Positions 33,510 through 43,041 are shown, counted from the first letter of the stretch. The stretch: 64,000 nucleotides of DNA from Algorimicrobium algoritergicola (GCF_008086165.1 NZ_VSKL01000001.1:496001-560000); one strand, 5' to 3'. Notes: generated by a model from the sequence alone, not told the origin. Program-made: numbers and translations.

Positions 33510-33681
33510 GTTCTTGTTCTCGATACATTCATTTTGAGCTATGCTCAAATGAACACTCGAACTGACGGAAACATCATTAAAATACCAACGTCACTTCGAG
33601 TGATCTCGAGGCACGAAAGATTGTATCGAGAAGAACGTCACTTCGAGTGTCACGACTTTTTTGTCGGGATGTATCGAGAAG
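33510..33681. repeat. Long palindromic repeat, copy B (right of the GIY-YIG gene)
   Basis: About 170 bp in the same orientation as copy A, from GTTCTTGTTCTCGATACA to TGTATCGAGAAG. Blocks CATTCATTTTGAGCTATGCT, CACTCGAACTGACG, CGTCACTTCGAGTGAT and CGACTTTTTTGTCGGGATGT are shared with copy A in the same order. It starts one base after the GIY-YIG stop codon. Confidence 0.85.
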
Positions 33682-33717
33682 TATCATTTCCAAACCTATA
33701 ATTTCACTTTTTCAACT

Positions 33718-33725
33718 TACCTTTG
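33718..33725 (+). promoter_or_regulatory. TACCTTTG promoter element of the thioesterase gene
   Basis: An exact TAnnTTTG match 24 bp before the ATG at 33749, immediately beyond repeat copy B. Confidence 0.65.
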
Positions 33726-33748
33726 CAGCGCAATTTAAATGCGGTATT

Positions 33749-34258
33749 ATGACACCAAAAACACCAGAACAATCCAAAACCATTATGACCGACTTGGTAC
33801 TGCCAAGCGAAACCAATCCACTTAATAATTTATTTGGAGGCGAACTATTAGCGCGTATGGATCGTGCTGCTAGTATTGCTGCTAGGCGTCATAGTCGCCG
33901 CATTGTAGTTACCGCTTCTGTAAATCATGTAGCATTTAACCGTTCCGTACCTTTAGGAAGTGTGGTAACAGTTGAAGCTAAAGTATCCCGTGCGTTTAAA
34001 ACCTCTATGGAAGTATTCTTGGACGTTTGGGTTGAAGACCGTGAATCTGGCTTACGAGACCGCGCTAATGAAGCTATTTACACTTTTGTAGCTGTTGATG
34101 AAACCGGAAGACCGATACAAGTACCCGAAATTACACCTGAAACCGATTTAGAAAAAGAGCGTTATGATGCCGCTTTAAGACGTAAACAATTGAGTTTGGT
34201 TTTAGCTGGAAAAATGAAACCGAATGAAGCTACTGAATTGAAGGCTTTGTTTCAGTAG
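33749..34258 (+). CDS. Acyl-CoA thioesterase, hotdog fold (YciA/BACH-like)
   Basis: A 169-residue hotdog-fold thioesterase that hydrolyses acyl-CoA to fatty acid and CoA. Landmarks: LPSETNPLNNLFGGELLARM, the Asp of MDRAAS, VTASVNHVAFNRSVPLGSVV and the strand TSMEVFLDVWVED. The ATG at 33749 (MTPKTPEQS) is preferred because upstream in-frame codons run through the repeat and promoter. A C-terminal helical tail (EKERYDAALRRKQLSLVLAG) follows the hotdog domain. Confidence 0.9.
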   Translation: MTPKTPEQSKTIMTDLVLPSETNPLNNLFGGELLARMDRAASIAARRHSRRIVVTASVNHVAFNRSVPLGSVVTVEAKVSRAFKTSMEVFLDVWVEDRESGLRDRANEAIYTFVAVDETGRPIQVPEITPETDLEKERYDAALRRKQLSLVLAGKMKPNEATELKALFQ

Positions 34259-34266
34259 ATTTATAA

Positions 34267-34299
34267 AGACCTCACAGGTTTTAAAAACCTGTGAGGTCT
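34267..34299. repeat. Palindrome AGACCTCACAGG... downstream of the thioesterase gene
   Basis: A 15-bp perfect stem, AGACCTCACAGGTTT with AAACCTGTGAGGTCT around a 3-nt loop. It could terminate transcription of the thioesterase gene, though the T-run is weak. A related palindrome lies at 43042-43074. Confidence 0.75.
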
Positions 34300-34340
34300 G
34301 AAAAGTATAATTCTAAATTGAAATGCAATAATAATAAATA

Positions 34341-35126
34341 TTACTCTTGGTATGTGTAGGTTACTTGTGCTGTTAAAGTACCACTTTGTGAATACTCATT
34401 TGATGTCAACGGATAACCTCTTTCATTATATGTATATTCAATAGTAGTATCAATGGTCGCACCACTACTATCATTAGAATAATAACTTTTAGTTACATTA
34501 TTTAAATTAATGCCATCTACTTTTCCTATTTCTTGATTTTCAAAAATTTCGTACTGCGGATTATTTTTATTATCAAATTCATATGTATAGCCTTTAATAC
34601 CACCATCATCTCTTTCAAAATAAGTGCTTTCAATATTCCCATCGGTAAAGAAAGTTATATCTGTTGTAGCAGCTAATATGTTATCTGCATTGAAATGTTC
34701 TTTGCTAATTAATTGGTTACTTGTATTATAATCATATAAAGCTCTTAAAATATCTCCATTATTTCGGTATCTATAGGACGAAGTAATTAATCCATTATTA
34801 AATGTAAATTCTGTATAATCAATACTTCCATTATACTCTGTTGTAGATTTCCATATTTGATTATTAGAATTATATGCAAATGAAGTGATATATTCTGCTT
34901 CTCCATTAGAATTAACTGCCTTAGAATGTAGTTTTGAAACTCTTCCGTTTGAATTAAAAAAATATGAAGCCGTTGTATTGGTTTCTGAAAAGACTTGATA
35001 AACTTCCACTTTTATTAAAGCTCCACTTGGTGCATTGTCTTGAGATGAATTATCTGTATTGGAATCATCATCACTACTACAAGATGCGAACAAAATACAT
35101 ACAGCAATTACTAGATATTTTTTCAT
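34341..35126 (-). CDS. YD-repeat-like lipoprotein, paralog 2
   Basis: A 261-residue lipoprotein (MKKYLVIAVCILFASC, Cys at residue 16; then acidic SSDDDSNTDN). The mature part consists of repeating short strands such as SYFFNSNGRVSKL, FAYNSNNQIWKS, YDYNTSNQLISKE and YTYNERGYPLTSNEY, similar to RHS/YD repeats. It ends TAQVTYTYQE. It is a clear paralog of the gene immediately upstream on the same strand (35169-35897), which ends almost identically. Function unknown; such proteins are surface or periplasmic. Confidence 0.75.
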   Translation of the reverse strand: MKKYLVIAVCILFASCSSDDDSNTDNSSQDNAPSGALIKVEVYQVFSETNTTASYFFNSNGRVSKLHSKAVNSNGEAEYITSFAYNSNNQIWKSTTEYNGSIDYTEFTFNNGLITSSYRYRNNGDILRALYDYNTSNQLISKEHFNADNILAATTDITFFTDGNIESTYFERDDGGIKGYTYEFDNKNNPQYEIFENQEIGKVDGINLNNVTKSYYSNDSSGATIDTTIEYTYNERGYPLTSNEYSQSGTLTAQVTYTYQE

Positions 35127-35168
35127 GTTATAAATTTGGAGTTAATGATTTTGTTTCAGTAAGAAAAT

Positions 35169-35897
35169 TTAATAGGAATAAGCTGTTTGTCCAACTAAAT
35201 TACCATTTTCATACTCTTTAGAAGTTAATGGCAAATTAGAGGAATTATAAGTATACTCATGCGTATATACTGTTTGAGAACTACCGATACTTTTTGTTCT
35301 ATTCATGAAATTATTTGGGTTAATTTCTAGAACTTTGGCAATCTCTTGATTTGCATAAACATTGAAGTAAGGATTTGGATTATTATCATATTCATAAACA
35401 TGAATATAATTGCTGTTTCCACTCACTTCTCTACTTAAAATATTATTTTGTTCATCATATAAATAATCATATTCGTAATTTATATCTCCATCATCACCAT
35501 ATATTTCTTGTTTAATTAACCTATCCGAACTATCATAAATATATAAGGTTGACGTCATATTAGGCATATTCATTGAAGAAACTATTAACCCATTAGAAAA
35601 TGTGAATTCTGTATTAAAACCATTAGGCTTAATCACTTTCCAAATTTGCCCTTCGGAATTATATTCATAAGTTTCTGAATTGTTAGATGTACCTGATGAG
35701 TTAATTGTTTGCGTATTTAAAGATTCTATTCTGCCTATATTGTCGTATTTATAATCTATAGAATAATTAACGTCCATAGAAGGAAAATAAGCTTCTGTTT
35801 TTTTTAAATTCCCGTTTGAGTTATTATTTGAGTCCGAGTCGTCATTACTACATGTAAATAATAGCATACTGAAAGCTATGAGTATTATGTTTTTCAT
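35169..35897 (-). CDS. YD-repeat-like lipoprotein, paralog 1
   Basis: A 242-residue lipoprotein (MKNIILIAFSMLLFTC, Cys at residue 16, followed by SNDDSDSNNNSNGN). Repeated motifs YKYDNIGRIESLN, YEYNSEGQIWKV, YIYDSSDRLIKQE, YLYDEQNNILSRE and YTYNSSNLPLTSKEY match those of the downstream paralog in order, pointing to a tandem duplication. The gap between the genes is 42 bp, so they probably share a transcript. I do not recognise a function. Confidence 0.75.
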   Translation of the reverse strand: MKNIILIAFSMLLFTCSNDDSDSNNNSNGNLKKTEAYFPSMDVNYSIDYKYDNIGRIESLNTQTINSSGTSNNSETYEYNSEGQIWKVIKPNGFNTEFTFSNGLIVSSMNMPNMTSTLYIYDSSDRLIKQEIYGDDGDINYEYDYLYDEQNNILSREVSGNSNYIHVYEYDNNPNPYFNVYANQEIAKVLEINPNNFMNRTKSIGSSQTVYTHEYTYNSSNLPLTSKEYENGNLVGQTAYSY

Positions 35898-35950
35898 ATA
35901 AAAAAATGAGTTAATTGTTATGCAATAATAGTTTGATATTGAGATTCCTT

Positions 35951-35966
35951 CCCGATAGCTATCGGG
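35951..35966. repeat. Perfect 16-nt palindrome CCCGATAGCTATCGGG
   Basis: It lies between the EnvC-like gene (stop 35983, minus strand) and the YD lipoprotein genes, and is extended by an outer ATTCCT/AGGAAT pair. It may be a terminator or a small intergenic repeat; no clear T-run is seen. Confidence 0.65.
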
Positions 35967-35982
35967 ATCTGCAGGAATTTAG

Positions 35983-37209
35983 TTACATCCTATAAATCCA
36001 TTCCGCAGGATTCACCGTTTTTGTTTCTTTAAAAACACTAAAACTCAAAATGGTTTCACCATTGGCTGGATTGGTAAATACTTCACCAACGGGTTGCTTG
36101 GTACTTACCTTATCACCCTTTTTTACATATATTTTGGCCATGTTAGAATAGGCTGTAATATAATTACCATGCTGGATTAATAAGGTTGGATTGCCGTTTT
36201 TGGAGGAAATAACACGCAATACTTCACCATTAAAAACAGCACGTACTTGGGCGTTTTTTTCGGTGGCAATACGGACGCCTGTGCTTTGAATCATAACACT
36301 TGGCACCAATGGAGACGGTTGTTTTCCATAACGGACTTTAACAACACCTTTTTCAACTGGCCATAATAATTTTCCTTTATTAGAAACAAAATCTTTGGCC
36401 AATGCCGCTGCTTCTGGTGTTAAAGCAAAACTGCTGGATGACGTTGTTGTTTTTCCCGCTTTTTTGTTGGATGCTGCAATAGCTTCGCGAATAATTTTTT
36501 CTATCTCACGATCTATTTTATCTGCTTCACTTTGCTTTTTACGTATTTGAGCTGTGTAATTTGTTAGGTTTTTAGTAATGGAAGCCATTAATTCCCTATG
36601 TTGAATAAGCTCCTTTTCTAGTTCGCGTTGTGCCACACGGTTTTCATCTATCAGCTTCTGTTTATCGGCCTTTTGCCTTAATAAATCGGTATTGGTAACT
36701 TGAAGTTCGGCTGTTTTGGTTTTAATAGATTCGCCTTGCTCCTTCTGGTAATTCGCATACTGATTTAAATACTGAACACGTTTATAGGCTTGCTTGAAGT
36801 TGGTAGATGATAATAAAAACATCACGCGACTTTGCTCACTTTTGCTTTTATAGGATGTTTCAATCATCTTGGCGTAACTAGCTTTTAATGTTTTTAGTTC
36901 ATCACGTAATTCGGTAATTTTATTTTGATTGTCGTTTATTTCTCGCGTTAATAAATTGGCTTGCTGATTGGTAACCTGAATGAGATTTTTACGCACATTT
37001 ACGCGGTAATTCACATCTTCAATCAACGATATTTGCGATTTCTGCTTGGTTTTATCCTTAAACAATAACTCGTTAATTTGTTTAATTTCGGTACGTAAAG
37101 CTTGCCTACGCTCTTCTAATTCCTGTTGCTTTTTACTTTGCGAAAAGCCTAAAACAGACATCAAAAGAAATCCTAATACTAGAGAATATGTATGCGTTGG
37201 TTTTATCAT
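35983..37209 (-). CDS. EnvC-like murein hydrolase activator with degenerate LytM domain
   Basis: A 408-residue protein with a signal peptide (ending LGFSQ, residue 24), a long coiled coil (about 25-250, Gln/Lys/Glu-rich) and a C-terminal LytM/M23-fold domain (about 285-408). The zinc ligands of active M23 enzymes are missing: the region expected to hold HxxxD reads STGVRIAT, and the HxH position reads AYSNMA. This matches EnvC/NlpD-type proteins, which activate amidases at the division septum. It is the last gene of the run with the DUF4292 lipoprotein (2-bp gap). Confidence 0.88.
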   Translation of the reverse strand: MIKPTHTYSLVLGFLLMSVLGFSQSKKQQELEERRQALRTEIKQINELLFKDKTKQKSQISLIEDVNYRVNVRKNLIQVTNQQANLLTREINDNQNKITELRDELKTLKASYAKMIETSYKSKSEQSRVMFLLSSTNFKQAYKRVQYLNQYANYQKEQGESIKTKTAELQVTNTDLLRQKADKQKLIDENRVAQRELEKELIQHRELMASITKNLTNYTAQIRKKQSEADKIDREIEKIIREAIAASNKKAGKTTTSSSSFALTPEAAALAKDFVSNKGKLLWPVEKGVVKVRYGKQPSPLVPSVMIQSTGVRIATEKNAQVRAVFNGEVLRVISSKNGNPTLLIQHGNYITAYSNMAKIYVKKGDKVSTKQPVGEVFTNPANGETILSFSVFKETKTVNPAEWIYRM

Positions 37210-37211
37210 GA

Positions 37212-37988
37212 TTACTTTAAATCAATTTTATCAAATCCTGAAGGAATTTTAAACGGAAATCGTACTTCTTCATTCAAACTAACCGATTTTATTTCCAATT
37301 CAATGATGGTTTCATCATCACCTTCCAAAGCTATTATTTTTAATTGTTCTGGTAAACTTTGTTTATCAATAATTTGATAATTTAAATAATCGACTTGCAA
37401 AAAACGTGATTCACTTGGTTGCTGCAGCTGTTGCGAATTCATTTTAAAATGAGATGCATTAACAATATAAAACAACTCGAAAAGTGCAACTTGTTCTTTC
37501 GGTTGAAACAAATAGGCATCCTCATAAACCGACATATTATAGGTGTTTTTATCCAATTCGAAAATAGCATTTCCTAATAATAAATTTTGGACTTTGGTAT
37601 AATCCAATTCTGTACCTAACAAATCACTTAAATAACTAAAATCGCCATCAAAATACGTGTTGTCTAGTTTGTTGTAAAACTGCACTTTTTCTGGCGTTAT
37701 CATCACACGAATTAAATTTAAAGCAGAATTTATCCAAATGGCTTTATCCGTTTCCATACGCAAGGTTACTGTATGCGTTTGCGACTTGGTGCCTTCCGTG
37801 TAAACCACACGAACTTTGGCTTGCATGGTTTTAAAATCTGGCGAACTTTTATGGTGTGCTTTTAAAACCTCTTTTTTGGAAAGTGTTAAATTGGTTTCAC
37901 CAGACGATAGTGTGGCTGTTGACTTACAACTCATAACTACCAAAAACAAGAGCGTTACGAGCCATGAAATATGACGTGTTTTATTCAT
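37212..37988 (-). CDS. DUF4292 lipoprotein
   Basis: A 258-residue lipoprotein (SWLVTLLFLVVMSC, lipidated Cys near residue 21) of the Bacteroidota DUF4292 family, which has a LolA/LolB-like half-barrel fold. Landmarks include FKTMQAKVRVVYTEGTKSQT and VTLRMETDKAIWINSALNLI. The start overlaps the TPR gene's stop by one base, and its stop is 2 bp from the EnvC-like gene, so the three are tightly coupled. A role in outer-membrane lipoprotein or lipid handling is plausible from the fold, but not shown here. Confidence 0.8.
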   Translation of the reverse strand: MNKTRHISWLVTLLFLVVMSCKSTATLSSGETNLTLSKKEVLKAHHKSSPDFKTMQAKVRVVYTEGTKSQTHTVTLRMETDKAIWINSALNLIRVMITPEKVQFYNKLDNTYFDGDFSYLSDLLGTELDYTKVQNLLLGNAIFELDKNTYNMSVYEDAYLFQPKEQVALFELFYIVNASHFKMNSQQLQQPSESRFLQVDYLNYQIIDKQSLPEQLKIIALEGDDETIIELEIKSVSLNEEVRFPFKIPSGFDKIDLK

Positions 37989-39349
37989 TAATTGGAGGAC
38001 TCTAATTGTTGGGCTTTATCTATAAACGTTTTTGCCTTGTTTGTATTGTTTAATTGGGTGTGTGCTATGCTCAATTGTTTGTAGAAATCGGCTTGCATTT
38101 TGGTGTCATCAATAATATAATCCAGTCCAATTTCTAGCGTATCAACAGCTTCTTTAGGTTTTTTAAGTGCGTTTAAAGCCACACCATTTACCAAATAGAA
38201 GATGGGTTGCGACGGATATTTGTTTAATGCCGAGGCACTCATAGCTTGCGCTTTTTCATAATCTTTTAAATCAATGAGAAGCAATAATATATTTCTAGTA
38301 ATACCGAAGTTATCAGAATCCTTTTCCAATGCTTTTTGGTAATACGATAAAGCTTTGTCTTTCTCCCCTTTTTTGAGATAATATTGGGCAACTTCCACAG
38401 AGGATGTTCCTTTTTTATCTTCCGTAACAAGTGATGTGGCTTCAATTAAATCGGCTTCGTATTCTGGATTTTCCGAAACAAAATTCACGAAATCTGATAA
38501 AACCATCATTTTTGCTTCTGGTTTTATTTGTGGACTCTGAATTACAATTTTCATGGAAGCAATAGCAGCTTCAGCATTCTTTTCTTCCACATAAAACTTA
38601 TAAAGTGCCAAATGTGCTAATTGCGAATTTGGTTTAACCTCTAATAACTTTTTAGCGGTTTCAAAGGCTTTATCTTTCTCGTTATTCTCACTGTAACGAT
38701 AAATTAACGCTAGGTAATTGGTTTCTTCATCTGGATTATCTTCTACACGATCTTCCAAATTCTCTATTTGTTCTTCCTTTTTACCGGTAATTTCATAGAT
38801 CTGATTTCTTATTAGATCTCTGGTCATGGAAATACCGAGTTCGGCATCCATTTCATCCAAGACTTTTAAAGCATTTTTATAGTTTTTGGTTTTAACGTAT
38901 AAGGTTGCCAGATCTTCCTTATAATCTGGATGATATTGCACCAGTTGCTTCACGACTTTTATGGCTTTATCATAATCGTCTTGTTGCGCGTAAACTTCAT
39001 AAAGTTCGTCCAAATACCACTCGTTATCAGGAGCCATTTTAACGGCATCTTTAAGGGCATCTTCTGCAGCACCAAAATTTTTAAGTTTGTTATAATTTTT
39101 ACCTAATTCGTAATAATAAACCGATTTAGAATCGTCTAATTCAATACACTTAAGTAGCGCTTTTGCCGCACGATCATAGTTTTCAATCCCTTTTTGTTTT
39201 AAGGCTTCAAAGAAATACTCCTGCTGTAAATCTTCTACATCACCTAAATCGTCTTGGTTGATTTTATTGTAATCTATTTGCGCATAATTTGTCTGCGGTA
39301 TGCACAACATTCCGCAGAAAAAGAAAACTATTTTTAACTTTTGTTTCAT
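37988..39349 (-). CDS. Periplasmic tetratricopeptide-repeat protein
   Basis: A 453-residue protein with a signal peptide (ending TNYAQ, residue 24) and tandem TPR helices through its whole length: AAKALLKCIELDDSKSVYYY, FGAAEDALKDAVKMAPDNEW, YDKAIKVVKQLVQYHPDYKE, AFETAKKLLEVKPNSQLAHL and DKALSYYQKALEKDSDNFGI. No enzymatic domain is present. It is probably a scaffold at the envelope, in one transcription unit with the DUF4292 lipoprotein and the EnvC-like activator. Confidence 0.85.
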   Translation of the reverse strand: MKQKLKIVFFFCGMLCIPQTNYAQIDYNKINQDDLGDVEDLQQEYFFEALKQKGIENYDRAAKALLKCIELDDSKSVYYYELGKNYNKLKNFGAAEDALKDAVKMAPDNEWYLDELYEVYAQQDDYDKAIKVVKQLVQYHPDYKEDLATLYVKTKNYKNALKVLDEMDAELGISMTRDLIRNQIYEITGKKEEQIENLEDRVEDNPDEETNYLALIYRYSENNEKDKAFETAKKLLEVKPNSQLAHLALYKFYVEEKNAEAAIASMKIVIQSPQIKPEAKMMVLSDFVNFVSENPEYEADLIEATSLVTEDKKGTSSVEVAQYYLKKGEKDKALSYYQKALEKDSDNFGITRNILLLLIDLKDYEKAQAMSASALNKYPSQPIFYLVNGVALNALKKPKEAVDTLEIGLDYIIDDTKMQADFYKQLSIAHTQLNNTNKAKTFIDKAQQLESSN

Positions 39350-39390
39350 TTGTGAGATTCTTCACTATGTTCAGAATGACAATTCAAAAT

Positions 39391-40407
39391 TTACTCCAAA
39401 ACCGAATAATCACCGATACTTATTTTGCTGAATTCGCCATTAAAAGTCACATGATTTCCAATCATAGCTTCGTCTAAATTAGCGTTTTTTATAGAGGTAT
39501 GATTCTGAATTAAGCTATTTTTAACGGTTGATGCTTCAATAGTACAATTATTTCCAATAGATACATTTGGACCAATTGTAGAATCCTTAAGCACGACATT
39601 TTCACCAATAAAACAGGGTTGAATGATTTTAGAGTTTTGAATTTTTAAATCGGATGCTATTAATTCTTCGCCATCTTTTTCTAAAAATCCAAGCATTCGT
39701 GCGTTTGTTTCAACGGTAACCGCTTTATTTCCGCAGTCCATCCACTCATCCACTTGACCTGTTTTAAAGACCTTTCCATCTGCCATCATACGCTTAATAC
39801 CATCGTTAATTTGGTATTCGCCACCATTAACAATATTATTATCCAACACGTATTGCAAGGCTTCTTTTAAAACGCTGACTTCTTTAAAGTAGTATATGCC
39901 AATTACGGCTAAATCGCTCACAAAGAATTTCGGTTTTTCAACCAGCTCAACGATTTCTTTATTATCATTCAATTTTACAACGCCAAACGCTTCAGGTTTA
40001 TCCACTTTTTTAACCCAAATAACGGAATCTGCTTCTTGATCTAGTTTAAAATCGGCACGAATTAAGGTATCGGCATACGCAATAACGGTTGGCCCAGATA
40101 GGGAGTCTTTGGCACACATAATAGCGTGTCCTGTTCCTAATGGTTCATCTTGACGGTAAATAGATGCTTTGGCGCCTAACGATGTGGCTAAAGCTTTTAA
40201 ACTACTTACAACATCATCACCAAACCATGCAGCATCACCTAATACAAAGGCAATTTCTTCAACGGGTTGATTTAAAACTTTTACAATATCCTTTACCAAT
40301 CTGTGAACAATAGGTTCACCAGCAACGGGTATTAATGGTTTTGGTACTGTTAAACTATGTGGACGCAAACGAGAACCTCGTCCTGCCATGGGTACTATTA
40401 TTTTCAT
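39391..40407 (-). CDS. Sugar nucleotidyltransferase (GlmU/RmlA-like) with left-handed beta-helix end
   Basis: A 338-residue enzyme. The N-terminal nucleotidyltransferase carries IIVPMAGRGSRLRPHSLTVP (the G-x-G-x-R-x-x-P-x-T-x-x-x-P-K motif) with the conserved PKPLIPVAGEP, and a catalytic metal site in IAYADTLIRADF. From about residue 255 hexapeptide repeats (IIQPCFIGENVVLKDSTIGP, NVSIGNNCTIEASTVKNSLI) form a short left-handed beta helix. It activates a sugar phosphate to an NDP-sugar; the neighbouring flippase suggests a surface polysaccharide pathway. The specific sugar cannot be read from the sequence. Confidence 0.9.
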   Translation of the reverse strand: MKIIVPMAGRGSRLRPHSLTVPKPLIPVAGEPIVHRLVKDIVKVLNQPVEEIAFVLGDAAWFGDDVVSSLKALATSLGAKASIYRQDEPLGTGHAIMCAKDSLSGPTVIAYADTLIRADFKLDQEADSVIWVKKVDKPEAFGVVKLNDNKEIVELVEKPKFFVSDLAVIGIYYFKEVSVLKEALQYVLDNNIVNGGEYQINDGIKRMMADGKVFKTGQVDEWMDCGNKAVTVETNARMLGFLEKDGEELIASDLKIQNSKIIQPCFIGENVVLKDSTIGPNVSIGNNCTIEASTVKNSLIQNHTSIKNANLDEAMIGNHVTFNGEFSKISIGDYSVLE

Positions 40408-40541
40408 AATTAAGCCTAAACCACTCTAATGAAGTGGGGATTTTTATTAAAAATTTGTTATTATAACTGCCTTTCGCCCTAAAAGCGATAAGTTATTATG
40501 TCTTTCTGTTTTAACTCCCTCTTGGGAGCATCATGGTGGGC

Positions 40542-40976
40542 TTATTTAGTCCCTGTACTCCCAAAACCACCTGCTCCTCTATCGGTTTCAGATAATTCTT
40601 CAACTGCCATCCATTCTGCACGTTCGTGTTTGGCTATAACTAATTGCGCTATACGTTCGCCATTTTCTATGGTGAAATCTTCGTTTGAAAGATTGACAAG
40701 AATCACGCCAATTTCGCCACGATAATCGGCATCAATAGTTCCTGGTGCATTTAAAACGGTAATTCCTTTTTTAGCTGCTAACCCGCTACGTGGTCGCACT
40801 TGGGCTTCAATACCCACTGGCAATTCTATAAAAAGACCAGTGCCAACAATGCTTCGCTCTAAAGGTTTCAAAACTCTAGACTCTGATAAATTAGCTCGTA
40901 AGTCCATTCCTGCGGATGCTATGGTTTCATAGTGTGGTAACGCGTGACTAGATTTATTGATTATGTTAATAGTCAT
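40542..40976 (-). CDS. dut: Deoxyuridine 5'-triphosphate nucleotidohydrolase
   Basis: A 144-residue trimeric dUTPase that converts dUTP to dUMP. All motifs are present: AGMDLRA (I), [10 protein letters not shown] (II), [15 protein letters not shown] (III, with catalytic Asp), [11 protein letters not shown] (IV) and [11 protein letters not shown] (V, the mobile C-terminal arm). The length is standard. It starts 1 bp after the flippase gene ends, so the two are coupled. Confidence 0.98.
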   Translation of the reverse strand: MTINIINKSSHALPHYETIASAGMDLRANLSESRVLKPLERSIVGTGLFIELPVGIEAQVRPRSGLAAKKGITVLNAPGTIDADYRGEIGVILVNLSNEDFTIENGERIAQLVIAKHERAEWMAVEELSETDRGAGGFGSTGTK

Positions 40977-40977
40977 A

Positions 40978-42405
40978 TTATAATTTTAATAATTGTTTAA
41001 TGTCTTTTCGCTCTGATATATAAACGATTCCCAAAAATACTAAAACTAAAATAGTACTCACATAGTAATTCTCATTAAATCTATAATACGAAACAGCAGA
41101 AATTGCGGTTGATAGCACTAAATAACTACCAATCCTCATAATATCATACGGAACAGGATAGTGTTTTTTTCCTATTTGATAGGAGATTAGCATCATACTT
41201 CCATAGGCTGCTAATGTTGCCCAAGCCGATGCCATAAAGCCAATACGCGGAATCATTATATAGTTAAAAGCAATAGTTATAACAGCACCTATTAGTGAAA
41301 AATACATACCATATCGTGTTTTATCAGTAAGCTTATACCAAATGGCTAAATTGAAATAAATACCTAAACATAAGTTTGCCAAAAGTACGATGGGAACAAT
41401 ATCTATAGCAATCCAATAGGACGGATCACTAACAATGAGCTCCTTAAAAATATTAAGAAAGGCAACCGTAAACACAAACATTGAGCTCCCACAAATAACA
41501 AAGTACTTCATGATTCTAGCATAAGTTTCCTTGGCATTTAATTCTTTGGCATGATTAAAGAAAAAAGGTTCAGCTCCTAATCGGAATGCTTGAATAAAAA
41601 TAGTCATGAATACGGCAATTTTATAACAACCGCTATAGGCTCCATTTATAGATTTACCAAGAAGTTCTGGCAACAGCCATTTATCAAAATTCTCATTTAT
41701 GACATAGGCTAACCCAGCTACCATAATAGGCCAACTATAATTGAGCATTTGCTTGAAAATAGTTTTACTGAATTGAAGCTTTGTTTTAAAGAAGTATGGT
41801 GCTAATAATAGTAGTGTTGTTATACTTGCACATAAATTAGCAATGAAAATGTATTGAACTAAATCATCCTTATTATAACCAGGAAAGTCTAAATTAAATT
41901 TAGGAATTGCCCAAAGGAAAAAATAATTTAAAACCACGTAAACGGCAATATTGGATAGCTTAATGGCCGTAAACTTAATAGGCCTTCCAGTAGCTCTTAA
42001 ATATGCAAATGGCGCAACAACAAGCGCATCTAAAGCTAACACGCCAATTAATAAATTAAAATACGTTTGGTTTAAATTGACCAAGTCTGCCAATGGCTCA
42101 TTAAAAACAACCACAGCAATTAAAAACAAAACAGTGGTTACCGTTAAACTAATTAGGGTTGTTGAAAATACTTTATCTTTTTCTTTACTTAAATTAAAAA
42201 ACCTAAAAAAAGCAGTTTCCATCCCGTATGTCAATAATACGTTGAAAAAAGCGGCATAAACATAAAAGGTTGTATTGTCAGAATAACTAGATGTAACTAA
42301 CTTACCCGTGTGAAGTGGCACTAAAATAAAATTCATGAGTCTGGGCAGGACTGTTGCCAAACCATAAATAATTGTATCCTTAAAGAAGGTTTTTATAGTA
42401 CCCAA
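40978..42405 (-). CDS. Polysaccharide/lipid-linked oligosaccharide flippase (MOP superfamily)
   Basis: A 475-residue membrane protein with about 12-14 hydrophobic helices, starting with the conserved [20 protein letters not shown] that marks Wzx/RfbX-like transporters of Flavobacteriia. It would move lipid-linked sugar units across the inner membrane. No ATG is available: the in-frame stop is seven codons upstream, so the start is the TTG at 42405. It is first in the run with dut, the nucleotidyltransferase, the TPR protein, DUF4292 and the EnvC-like gene. The specific substrate is unknown. Confidence 0.88.
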   Translation of the reverse strand: MGTIKTFFKDTIIYGLATVLPRLMNFILVPLHTGKLVTSSYSDNTTFYVYAAFFNVLLTYGMETAFFRFFNLSKEKDKVFSTTLISLTVTTVLFLIAVVVFNEPLADLVNLNQTYFNLLIGVLALDALVVAPFAYLRATGRPIKFTAIKLSNIAVYVVLNYFFLWAIPKFNLDFPGYNKDDLVQYIFIANLCASITTLLLLAPYFFKTKLQFSKTIFKQMLNYSWPIMVAGLAYVINENFDKWLLPELLGKSINGAYSGCYKIAVFMTIFIQAFRLGAEPFFFNHAKELNAKETYARIMKYFVICGSSMFVFTVAFLNIFKELIVSDPSYWIAIDIVPIVLLANLCLGIYFNLAIWYKLTDKTRYGMYFSLIGAVITIAFNYIMIPRIGFMASAWATLAAYGSMMLISYQIGKKHYPVPYDIMRIGSYLVLSTAISAVSYYRFNENYYVSTILVLVFLGIVYISERKDIKQLLKL

Positions 42406-42496
42406 GTTTCCATATTTGAAGTGCTAAATATAGCATTTTAATACCCGACATGCAATGCGTTCATTACTCCATATTCCTAGATGCGTTTGGATAAAC

Positions 42497-42982
42497 TTAC
42501 AGTTCCTTTTTTTGCATCTGATTGTATTTATAATACTGGACTTGCTCTTTTTCTACATACTTGATAAGACAGGTGTTTTCACCAAAATCAAATTTGGTAT
42601 TTAATAGTGTTTTAGGTGAATTTCCATATTCCTCACCATCGTTATTACTCATAATCAAATCTTCCTTCTGACTTGAAGATGTTTGGATTGTAGCAAAATA
42701 TTCCATCTTACCGACAACAATTTTTCCTGCAAAACCTTTATAATAGATACTATCGAAATGTACATGATTCCTGTTTTCAGCAATTGAAATATATACATGA
42801 TAGCCAGAGCCTTCGCTGGGAATATCTGAAATCCAAGGTTGAAACTGAATGGCTTCAACTACAAATGAAGCTTTTTCTTGAAGCACTAAATCAGTATCTA
42901 AAACTTTAGATTTTGAACCGGAGCAACTTGCCATTAAAATAGCACATAAAATCACAAATGCAATAAGGTAGCGTGTCATCAT
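42497..42982 (-). CDS. Hypothetical lipoprotein
   Basis: A 161-residue lipoprotein (MMTRYLIAFVILCAILMASC, lipidated Cys at residue 20). The mature part (VVEAIQFQPWISDIPSEGSG, YYKGFAGKIVVGKMEYFATI) is beta-rich, with charged stretches and a Lys/Gln-rich end. No family is recognised. It stands alone between the flippase gene and the DUF1566-type lipoprotein; a palindrome (43042-43074) lies upstream of it. Confidence 0.65.
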   Translation of the reverse strand: MMTRYLIAFVILCAILMASCSGSKSKVLDTDLVLQEKASFVVEAIQFQPWISDIPSEGSGYHVYISIAENRNHVHFDSIYYKGFAGKIVVGKMEYFATIQTSSSQKEDLIMSNNDGEEYGNSPKTLLNTKFDFGENTCLIKYVEKEQVQYYKYNQMQKKEL

Positions 42983-43041
42983 GAATTTGATGTTAAGTTT
43001 TAATAATCAAATATATAAAATAAAATATGGTGCCATAAAAA

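Noticed and set aside
33219-33681. CRISPR-like repeat array near the GIY-YIG gene
   Set aside because: There are only two long repeats with a gene between them, no regular short spacers and no cas genes.
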